From: Rhizobium sp. BK251
Lineage (GTDB): Bacteria > Pseudomonadota > Alphaproteobacteria > Rhizobiales > Rhizobiaceae
Length of the DNA: 64,000 nt
Reading direction: 5' to 3'
Assembly: GCF_004345245.1 (NCBI RefSeq)
Contig: NZ_SLUQ01000002.1
Location: 372,001-436,000, forward strand
Below, in pieces: positions 52,042 to 58,871 of this stretch. The translations under genes were made by a program, and so were the position numbers. Each line of letters opens with the position of its first letter. Positions within the stretch are counted from its first letter, which is position 1. Below the pieces are notes generated by a model, which searched no databases, was not told the DNA's origin, and saw only the letters and a program-made list of their open reading frames with translations.

Positions 52042-53388
52042 ATGCTGAGACATCTGGAACTACGGTCCCTCAGCCATCTCGCCGAACAGTTTCGCGCGCG
52101 GATGGCGGCGAGCGGGGCCTTTCCGGATGGTCGCGCCATGGGCCGGATGATCGACATCGTCAGCGACCCCGCCGACTACTTGTCTTCGCTCGTCTGCGCC
52201 TGCGGATCGACACTCGATATCGTTTCGGTGGTTGCGCTTGCGCAGCAGTCCGTCCTTCCGCTTTCCGTGCGCTACGACTCCATGGCTTGGGACCCGCCAC
52301 AGGACGGCAGGGACATCCGGCTGGATTTCCGCCGGGCGCCGCAGACGGCCATTCCCGAGGAGGCGCGGCTCAGCCGTGGCATCATCGCCGACCTGCAGAC
52401 GATGCGTCTTCTCATCGTCGATCCGGACGGGCAGGTTGCGACCTGCAGCAGCGGCATCCGCATGCGCGACATCATTGCGTCGACCGCTGAATACGGTCTG
52501 GAGCCGGCTGCCGGCGACATCGCGCCTGCGGAGCTTTGCAACCTCATAGTGACCGGTGGCACCGGATCGCCGGTAGGAAGCTTCCTGACCTCATCTGCGT
52601 CGCTTGCCGCCGCCCAGGTCGTGCTGATGGACCAGCGCGTTGCCGACGTATCACCGTCGGCGCACGAAGACATCTTCCGGTCCATCCGGTGGGGCAGCTT
52701 CAACGCCGGCATCATCGCATCCCTGAGGCTGCGCCTCGGCCCGCAGCGCAACCATCTCGCCGCTGTTGTGACTTTCCCCCTGTCGCAGATGCAAAAGGTG
52801 CTTTCCGGCTACACGAAGATGGTCGCCGCCGCTTCGCCCCGGCTTGCCATCGCAGCCGGCGTTCTCCAGGACCCCTCGGGCGAACCGCAATTCGTCCTCG
52901 TGCCCTGCTGGACCGGCGAGCGCGGTGAAGGTGAAGCCGTGATCGCAGCGGTCTGCGCGCTTGGCACGCCGATCTCGAAGCGGATCGTGCGAGGACCTCT
53001 TGCCAGCATCCTCGAACTGCATGACACGCATTTCGGCGGCGAGCGGACCTTCGGCAAGCGCCGGTATCGACTGCCCCTGATCACCGAGGATCTCGTGGAG
53101 CGCGTCGTCGTCGGCGCCACGGCGGGCGAACTGCATTCGTCCAGCCTTCTCGACCATCTCCTCGGCTCCTACGAAAACGGATCCGCCGGTCAGGCATCCG
53201 ACAACAGCTTCTTCCTGGAGGTTACCGCGTGCCGGCAAAGGCCGCCGCGCGACGAAGGCGAGCGGGAAACCGACTGCCTGTTCTGGACGCTCGCGCCACT
53301 GCGGCCGCCACTGTCGGACGGATACACCCAGCAAGAGGCGCTGCGCCGGAAATATGATCCCGGCGGCATACTTGCAGGAACGGTCTAG
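52042..53388 (+). CDS. degenerate FAD-linked (BBE/PCMH-type) oxidase homologue
   Basis: 448 residues from ATG 52042, with GAGGAG upstream. The order of segments follows BBE-type oxidases: DPADYLSSLVCACG, GLEPAAGDIAP, DIFRSIRWGSFNAGIIASLRLRLGP in place of FWALRGGGGNFGIVT, and the terminal RRKYDPGGILAG. The covalent-FAD motif (RGGGHD type) reads LSVRYDSMAWDP, and the glycine-rich TLGGGYG reads IVTGGTGSPVGSF. FAD is probably not bound covalently and perhaps not at all. The gene is intact, so a new function is possible. It lies 50 bases after the P-II gene. Confidence 0.65.
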   Translation: MLRHLELRSLSHLAEQFRARMAASGAFPDGRAMGRMIDIVSDPADYLSSLVCACGSTLDIVSVVALAQQSVLPLSVRYDSMAWDPPQDGRDIRLDFRRAPQTAIPEEARLSRGIIADLQTMRLLIVDPDGQVATCSSGIRMRDIIASTAEYGLEPAAGDIAPAELCNLIVTGGTGSPVGSFLTSSASLAAAQVVLMDQRVADVSPSAHEDIFRSIRWGSFNAGIIASLRLRLGPQRNHLAAVVTFPLSQMQKVLSGYTKMVAAASPRLAIAAGVLQDPSGEPQFVLVPCWTGERGEGEAVIAAVCALGTPISKRIVRGPLASILELHDTHFGGERTFGKRRYRLPLITEDLVERVVVGATAGELHSSSLLDHLLGSYENGSAGQASDNSFFLEVTACRQRPPRDEGERETDCLFWTLAPLRPPLSDGYTQQEALRRKYDPGGILAGTV

Positions 53389-53542
53389 CATGCCCCACCC
53401 ACCCTCCAAGCAACCGAAGCCCGGTGCTGTGGACCGGCCATCGGCATCGCCGATGCCTCCGTGGGGTCTCTGCGGCCTGCACCTGGAGCTCAGCGACATC
53501 GACCAACTCACGAAAATCCAGCAATCGGCGGAAAGAGGAAAA

Positions 53543-54385
53543 ATGACCCTGCAGTTCGACGAGAACCGGCACTCCGCCGCGATCGCCAATTCGACCATGA
53601 GCTACATCGACGTGGGGCAGGGGCCTGTTGTCGTGCTTGGCCATTCCTATCTGTTCGATGCTTCCATGTGGCGCTACCAGATCGAAGCCCTTTCGCATCG
53701 CTACCGGCTAATCGTGCCGGAGCTTTGGGGCCACGGCAAAAGCGGCGCCCTGCCGGCCGGTACGAAGGACATGCAGGACGTCGCCCGCCAGCACCTTGCA
53801 TTGCTCGATCACCTGAAGATCGACAAGTTCGGGCTTGTGGGTATGTCGGTCGGCGGAATGTGGGGCGCCGAAATAGCCATGACGGCGCCGGAGCGGGTGA
53901 AGGCGCTTGCGCTGCTCGACACCTACCTAGGCGCCGAGCCCAAGGAGAAGGTGACCCTCTATCTCTCGATGCTCGCGACGGTCGAGGCGCTGGGCAGCGT
54001 GCCTGATCCCATGGTCGAGGCACTGGTGCCGATGGTCTTCTCGCAAGAGACAATCGAGAAGTCGCCGCAATTCGCCGACGAGTTCCGCGAGAACCTGCGA
54101 CAGGCACCGAGTGAGCGCATCGTCGATTCGATCGTGCCGATCGGGCGCCTTACATTCGGGCGCCGAGACGCGATGACCGACCTCAGGGAGCTTACGCTTC
54201 CTTCCCTGGTGATGACCGGGGAGAAGGATATCTCGCGGCCCGTCGACGAGGGACGCGAAATGGCCGATGCGCTCAACTGCCTCTTCGTCGAGGTGCCGGA
54301 TGCCGGCCACATGTCAGCGCTGGAGGCGCCACAGGACGTCAACACGCATCTGCTCGCTTTTCTCGGCAATGCGATGAGGACCTGA
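53543..54385 (+). CDS. alpha/beta hydrolase
   Basis: 280 residues from ATG 53543, where AGAGGA sits 6 bases upstream. The frame is also open from ATG 53390, right after the preceding stop, which would add 51 residues. Oxyanion region VVLGHSYLFDASMW, nucleophile elbow GLVGMSVGGMWG (Ser in GMSVGG), a later Asp (MTGEKDISRPVDEG) and His (PDAGHMSALEAP) form the triad. The form is close to 3-oxoadipate enol-lactonase-like esterases. Substrate unknown. It ends the apparent DUF1127/P-II operon. Confidence 0.88.
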   Translation: MTLQFDENRHSAAIANSTMSYIDVGQGPVVVLGHSYLFDASMWRYQIEALSHRYRLIVPELWGHGKSGALPAGTKDMQDVARQHLALLDHLKIDKFGLVGMSVGGMWGAEIAMTAPERVKALALLDTYLGAEPKEKVTLYLSMLATVEALGSVPDPMVEALVPMVFSQETIEKSPQFADEFRENLRQAPSERIVDSIVPIGRLTFGRRDAMTDLRELTLPSLVMTGEKDISRPVDEGREMADALNCLFVEVPDAGHMSALEAPQDVNTHLLAFLGNAMRT

Positions 54386-54400
54386 CAGCAGCCTTCGGCG

Positions 54401-54435
54401 GCCGGCCGGGCACATCAGCGAGGAGCCCGGCCGGC
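54401..54435 (+). terminator. strong GC hairpin after the hydrolase gene
   Basis: GCCGGCCGGGC (54401-54411), 13-base loop, GCCCGGCCGGC (54425-54435); perfect 11-bp stem 16 bases after the stop. No U-run follows. Confidence 0.6.
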
Positions 54436-54545
54436 GGTTACAAAATATGTTTTCCTTGATTACGGCGGTAGCCCGAAAGGGAGTGTTTGAAATGGCGGCA
54501 GAACTTGAGACCGGCATTCTGGCGTTGTCGTCAAGGAGAAAAACG

Positions 54546-54839
54546 ATGAGCATCAGTATCAATGATATCTATCGCCCCGGAAAACTCGAGCCGACGAACC
54601 GAAACAAGGGGCCGCGCCATGCTTCGCCTGTCAAGGCCAGAAGCTCGCTTGCAGCCTTCCTGGATAGGCGTCGGCAGACGGTTGTCTCTGTTTGCGAACG
54701 GCTGGTCGCACGGCACGTGAGCGTCGAGGACCTGTCGCCGCACCTCCAGCGCGACATCGGCCTGTCGGATGTCAATCCGCTCAGGAGAGGAGACAGCGAG
54801 TACTTCTCCCGGTACAACGACGAGATGCTGAAGCGATAG
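54546..54839 (+). CDS. DUF1127-related short protein
   Basis: 97 residues from ATG 54546, with AAGGAG 8-9 bases upstream; earlier in-frame starts (54447, 54492) lack ribosome sites. It is basic and Arg-rich, with no membrane helix. The C-terminal half (CERLVARHVSVEDLSPHLQRDIGLSDVNPLRRGDSEYFSRYN) carries the DUF1127 motif ending in LQRDIGLSD. It is the second of three such proteins within 11 kb. Function unknown; an RNA-binding role has been proposed for the family. A long hairpin terminator follows. Confidence 0.75.
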   Translation: MSISINDIYRPGKLEPTNRNKGPRHASPVKARSSLAAFLDRRRQTVVSVCERLVARHVSVEDLSPHLQRDIGLSDVNPLRRGDSEYFSRYNDEMLKR

Positions 54840-54844
54840 GCCAG

Positions 54845-54895
54845 GACGTCCGCCTGAGATGCCCCGTATCGGAGTGTGTCTCGGCGGACGTCTTT
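54845..54895 (+). terminator. long hairpin terminator after the second DUF1127 gene
   Basis: GACGTCCGCC-t-GAGA (54845-54859) pairs with TCTC-GGCGGACGTC (54879-54892), followed by TTTC. A 14-bp stem with one bulge, starting 6 bases after the stop. Confidence 0.7.
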
Positions 54896-54972
54896 CAAAC
54901 GAAGGGCCTGGACCGCAACGGGAATCTTCCGCAAATGCCGGCCCGAAGGGCGTTCAGCCCGATTTTTTCCAT

Positions 54973-54984
54973 GTTTCAATTGTA
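54973..54984 (+). promoter_or_regulatory. perfect vir box upstream of the virG-like gene
   Basis: GTTTCAATTGTA, the complement of TACAATTGAAAC, fits the VirG-binding dodecamer TNCAATTGAAAY in every position. A weaker 9/12 match (TTTGTTTGAAAC) lies about 20 bases downstream at 54996-55007, opposite in orientation. The site is 170 bases before the TTG start. VirG of Agrobacterium binds such boxes in its own promoter. Confidence 0.75.
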
Positions 54985-55156
54985 ATCAACGGCTGTTTGT
55001 TTGAAACATGTCGACAACTTATTTGTAAGACAAGTCAGTTGTCACTGCGTGATGATTTGTGCTGGGTGTATGTCGCAGCGTGACAGGAATGAGTTGTTCA
55101 GGCCCGAAGGGCCGCGGGGCGAGGCTTGCCCCGGTTACAATTTGTAAAGGTGGCAC

Positions 55157-55882
55157 TTGAAACACGTTCTGGTGGTCGATGACGATACCGCCATGCGCCA
55201 TCTTCTGATTGACTATCTTTCACAGCATGCCTTCAAGGTAAGTGCTGTTGGCGACAGTCAGCAGATGGCACGCATTTTGGCGACCGAAGCTGTTGATCTT
55301 GTCGTGGTCGACTTGAATCTAGGTCATGAAGACGGTCTTGAGATCGTACGCAACCTGTCGAGCAAGTCCGACGCGCCAATCATCATCATTAGTGGCGACA
55401 GGCTAGAAGAAGCCGACAAGGTCGTCGGGCTCGAGCTTGGAGCCACGGACTATGTGAGCAAGCCGTTCGGCATGCGGGAGTTCCTTGCCCGCGTGCGCGC
55501 CGCACTCAGGGAAAAGCCCTTGCGGCCAGTGGCCAAGGATCGGAAGTCCTATGCCTTCAAGGGATGGATCCTGAGCCTCAAGCAGCGCAGGCTCCTCTCC
55601 GACAGCAACGAGGAGATCAAGCTCACGGTTGGCGAATTCAACCTGCTTGTCGCGTTCCTGAACGCCCCGCGTCAGGTGCTTTCGCGCGAGCAGCTGCTGT
55701 CTGCGAGCCGCGTCCATGAGGAAGAGATCTACGACCGCAGCATCGACGTGCTGATCCTGCGGCTGCGGCGCAAGCTGGAAAAGGACTCCTCCAATCCGGA
55801 GATCATCAAGACGGAGCGCGGAGTCGGCTATTTCTTCGATGCGGACGTGACAACGGAGCATAGCAGAAGGATGGCATCCTGA
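55157..55882 (+). CDS. virG-like: VirG-like OmpR-family response regulator
   Basis: 241 residues from TTG 55157, preceded by AAAGGTGG. It closely resembles Agrobacterium VirG throughout: KHVLVVDDDTAMRHLL, VVVDLNLGHEDGLEIVR (phospho-acceptor Asp52), IIIISGDRLEEADKVVGLELGATDYVSKPFG, and DNA-binding wing EEIYDRSIDVLILRLRRKLE, ending ERGVGYFFDADV. Agrobacterium virG also initiates at UUG. The receiver has all acidic residues and the conserved Lys, so phosphorylation is expected. The stop overlaps the peroxidase ATG (TGATG). The virA-like kinase is encoded at 58872-61445. Confidence 0.92.
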   Translation: MKHVLVVDDDTAMRHLLIDYLSQHAFKVSAVGDSQQMARILATEAVDLVVVDLNLGHEDGLEIVRNLSSKSDAPIIIISGDRLEEADKVVGLELGATDYVSKPFGMREFLARVRAALREKPLRPVAKDRKSYAFKGWILSLKQRRLLSDSNEEIKLTVGEFNLLVAFLNAPRQVLSREQLLSASRVHEEEIYDRSIDVLILRLRRKLEKDSSNPEIIKTERGVGYFFDADVTTEHSRRMAS

Positions 55883-56925
55883 TGCCATCACGCGGTCTCG
55901 GGGCGAAGATGGTGCTCGTCTCCGGGCTTTTCGCAGTATGTCTTACAGCAGTGGCGGCGGTCGGGGAGACGGTCTACGGGATTGGCGACAGGTCCAGTTC
56001 CGACAGCCAGTTCGAGCCGATCACGCCGCTTGCCGACCCGCCGCCGCTCGATCCGGCGAAGGTCGCGCTCGGCGAGCGCCTTTTCTCCGATCCGATCCTC
56101 TCCAGCAAGAATGAGCTTGCCTGCTCGTCCTGCCACGATCTCAATGCCGGAGGGACGGTCAGCCTGAAGCGCACGATCGGCTACAACGGCAAGATGCACC
56201 GCTTCAACGCGCCGACCATCTTCAACGTCGCCAACAATTACCGGCTCGGCTGGCGCGGCAACTTTACCTCGCTCGAGGAGCAGAACGAGGCCGTTCTTCT
56301 CGACCCTAACCTGATGGCGAGCGAATGGAAGACGTTGCTTCCGAAGCTGCGCGACTCCAAGAGCTATGGCCCGGAGTTCCAGCGGGTCTACGGCCGCGAA
56401 ATCGACCGGCAGAGTCTCCTCGACGCCCTTACTACATTCCAGCGTTCCCTGGTGACGCCGAACGCCCGTTTCGACCAGTTCCTGCGGGGAGACCGCAATG
56501 CGATCACTGCGGATGAGGCGCGGGGCTACGCGCTCTTCAAAAGCTACGGCTGCATTTCCTGCCACCAGGGCTCGAACGTCGGCGGCAATATCTTCCAGAA
56601 GTTCGGGATCTTTGCCGAGGCGATGCCCGTCAACAGCGATGCCGGAAACGACGGTAATCTCGGCCGGTGGACGATAACCGGCAGGGATACCGACAGGGGC
56701 GTCTTCCGCGTTCCGAGCCTGCGCAATGTCGAGGTCACCGCACCCTATTTCCACGACGGACGCGTCGGGACATTGCCGGAGGCTGTCAAGATCATGGCGC
56801 GAAGCCAGCTCGGCCTCACAGTCGACGACCGTGACGTCGCTTCCATCGTTGCCTTCCTCAAGACCCTGACGGGTGAATACAAGGGAAGGCCCCTCAACGT
56901 TACTGTTCCCCCGGGCGGAAAATAG
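55882..56925 (+). CDS. di-haem cytochrome c peroxidase (CcpA/MauG family)
   Basis: 347 residues with a signal peptide (MVLVSGLFAVCLTAVAAVGE region). Two c-type haem sites: Cys81-x2-Cys84-His85 (CSSCH) and Cys224-x2-Cys227-His228 (CISCH). PAEV-type features LGERLFSDPILS, NAPTIFNVANNY and FRVPSLRNVEVTAPYFHDGRV, with a distal Met/His region near the C-terminus, are family marks. It reduces hydrogen peroxide in the periplasm with electrons from cytochrome c, or carries out a MauG-like oxidation. Coupled to the virG-like gene by a 1-base overlap. Confidence 0.93.
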   Translation: MPSRGLGAKMVLVSGLFAVCLTAVAAVGETVYGIGDRSSSDSQFEPITPLADPPPLDPAKVALGERLFSDPILSSKNELACSSCHDLNAGGTVSLKRTIGYNGKMHRFNAPTIFNVANNYRLGWRGNFTSLEEQNEAVLLDPNLMASEWKTLLPKLRDSKSYGPEFQRVYGREIDRQSLLDALTTFQRSLVTPNARFDQFLRGDRNAITADEARGYALFKSYGCISCHQGSNVGGNIFQKFGIFAEAMPVNSDAGNDGNLGRWTITGRDTDRGVFRVPSLRNVEVTAPYFHDGRVGTLPEAVKIMARSQLGLTVDDRDVASIVAFLKTLTGEYKGRPLNVTVPPGGK

Positions 56926-56969
56926 GCGCTGGCTTGCCGCCCCATTGCCCGCGCCTGCCCGGGCGGACT

Positions 56970-57006
56970 GGCAGCGAGCGCGTGGCTTTGACCCGCGCTC
57001 GCTGCC
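56970..57006 (+). terminator. hairpin after the peroxidase gene
   Basis: GGCAGCGAGCGCG (56970-56982), 11-base loop, CGCGCTCGCTGCC (56994-57006). Perfect 13-bp stem 45 bases after the stop. No clear U-run. Confidence 0.65.
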
Positions 57007-57172
57007 ACCCAATTGGGGAAGGGCGGAGTGTTTCCACTTAGCCTGAAGTGTTCCTGATGAAGGAGCCGGATCGGCGGTACGCCGGCCATTCGATCAAGCG
57101 TTTACCCTTCAGCCGCCGAAGCGCTTCAGAGCGTCGCCCGGCCGCCCGGCACGAGGGCCGCGACATGCTTTC

Positions 57173-57198
57173 GCCGGAGGAAGCGAGCTCCCTCCGGC
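57173..57198 (-). terminator. hairpin after the MFS gene
   Basis: GCCGGAGG (57173-57180), 10-base loop, CCTCCGGC (57191-57198), 27 bases past the MFS stop on the reverse strand. No U-run, so termination is uncertain. Confidence 0.45.
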
Positions 57199-57224
57199 CT
57201 CAACATCATCTGGAATTGCAACGT

Positions 57225-58634
57225 TCAGTCCTCGCGATGAAACTCGTCGTCGCGTTGGCGCGTATCGCCCTTCCGCTGAAGCGTGTCGAGCTCCTCGATC
57301 CCCGTGTAGGACTGCATTTCGTCGCCCTTTGCCATCAGGTAGATGCCGACAAGGAAGGTCAGTCCTGCAATGAAGAGCAGGTAATAGGCCTGCGCCATCG
57401 AGCTCAGCGGCACAAGCGAGGCGACCACGACCGGTGTCAGCCCGCCGAAGAATGCGTAGGACAAATTATAGGAGAATGACACACCCGTAAAACGAACCCG
57501 CGCCGGAAAGGCGCGGACCATGACGTAGGGAACTGCTCCGACCATGCCGACGGCAAGGCCCATGATCGCATGGAGTACGATGAGATGGACCGGCGACACG
57601 GCCGCATAGGTATAGAACGCATAGGTCGACGTGCCGAAGAAGAGGCTGCCGACGACGAAGAACTTGCCTGAATTGACGCGGTCGATGATGGCGCCTGCGC
57701 ATACCGCGCCGATGGCGAGGAACAAAGTGCCGATGCCGGTCGCCAGGAGCGATTCCTCGGCCGAATAGCCGTAGAGCTTCTGAAGGAGGGTCGGGTTCAT
57801 CAGAGTCGTTACGACGATGCCGGCCGAAAGGATCCAGGTGAGCACGATGGAGATGAGGATGCTGATCGGGTAGTCCCGGATGACGGCACGCAGTGGCAAT
57901 TCCGGAACCAGGAGGCGGCTGCGCTCCATCGCGGAGAAGATCGGCGTTTCCTGCAGCCACCTGCGCAGATAGACGGCAATGAGGCCGAAAACGCCGCCGA
58001 GCAGGAACGGGAAGCGCCATGCATAATCGACGAAGGCGGTCGGCGTGAACAGCGAGTTGATGCCGGCGGCAATGACGGAGCCGAGCAGGATCCCGATTGT
58101 CAGGCCGAAGCAAAGGAAGCCGCAGGCGAAGCCCACGTTGCGAAAGGGTACGTGCTCGGCGACAAAGGTCCATGCGCCGGGCACTTCACCACCGATCGCC
58201 GCACCCTGCAGGATACGCATCATGATCAGGAGAAGCGGAGCGGCGACTCCGATCGACGCATAGGTCGGGATCATCGCCATGCCGAGTGTCGACAGCGCCA
58301 TCAGCAGGATGGAAAAGGCGAATATCCGCTTGCGGCCGAAGAGGTCGCCGAAATGCGCAAGCACGATGCCTCCGAGAGGCCGCACCAGATAGCCGGCGGC
58401 GAAAATACCGAAGGTCTGGATCAATACCAGCCATTCCGGCACGTCCGGCGGGAAGAACAGCTTGCCGATCACGGTCGCAAAGAAAACGAAAATAATGAAA
58501 TCATAAAACTCAAGCGCCCCGCCGAGAGACGCAAGGACGAGTATGCGGAAATCCGTCGGAGTCAGCTTGATTCTGGTCTCTGCGGACGCGACCGGCGACG
58601 AAAAACGATTGATCGGTCCGGATAATAGACCCAC
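57225..58634 (-). CDS. MFS metabolite:proton symporter (MHS type)
   Basis: 469 residues from GTG 58634, with AGGGTG upstream. Twelve hydrophobic segments. It has LASLGGALEFYDFIIFVFFATVIGKLFFP, GYLVRPLGGIVLAHFGDLFGRKRIF (motif A) and RILQGAAIGGEVPGAWTFVAEH, the marks of metabolite:H+ symporters for organic acids. It converges on the peroxidase gene, is on the same strand as the virA-like gene 238 bases upstream, and could be part of the same response. A perfect inverted repeat lies in its promoter region. Confidence 0.9.
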   Translation of the reverse strand: MGLLSGPINRFSSPVASAETRIKLTPTDFRILVLASLGGALEFYDFIIFVFFATVIGKLFFPPDVPEWLVLIQTFGIFAAGYLVRPLGGIVLAHFGDLFGRKRIFAFSILLMALSTLGMAMIPTYASIGVAAPLLLIMMRILQGAAIGGEVPGAWTFVAEHVPFRNVGFACGFLCFGLTIGILLGSVIAAGINSLFTPTAFVDYAWRFPFLLGGVFGLIAVYLRRWLQETPIFSAMERSRLLVPELPLRAVIRDYPISILISIVLTWILSAGIVVTTLMNPTLLQKLYGYSAEESLLATGIGTLFLAIGAVCAGAIIDRVNSGKFFVVGSLFFGTSTYAFYTYAAVSPVHLIVLHAIMGLAVGMVGAVPYVMVRAFPARVRFTGVSFSYNLSYAFFGGLTPVVVASLVPLSSMAQAYYLLFIAGLTFLVGIYLMAKGDEMQSYTGIEELDTLQRKGDTRQRDDEFHRED

Positions 58635-58717
58635 GATATCACCCTGCTTATGATTAAGGCATTTCTAGCGCCTGGCCCGGTGGCTCTGGTTGTATGCCAC
58701 ACTGATAATGCCCGAAA

Positions 58718-58743
58718 ATATTGCAATGGAAATTGTGCAATAT
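58718..58743 (-). promoter_or_regulatory. palindromic operator upstream of the MFS gene
   Basis: ATATTGCA (58718-58725)-N10-TGCAATAT (58736-58743), perfect 8-bp arms, 84 bases before the GTG start. It also contains an 11/12 vir-box match (58722-58733), which is expected by chance at about this frequency. The binding protein is not known. Confidence 0.45.
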
Positions 58744-58871
58744 GTCATGAGGCGCGAATTCGGCTACAAATGAAACAGCGGCCGACGACACCCGCCCGCG
58801 ATCGCGGGAGCGTCGCAGGGGACAGATGCCTTGGGCGGGATGCCTCCGGCACGACCCGCGAAATGCATCCT

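Noticed and set aside
55152..55168. TGGCAC followed by TTG, considered as a sigma-54 promoter
   Set aside because: The -12 element TTGC is absent at the required spacing, and the sequence overlaps the ribosome site and TTG start of the virG-like gene.
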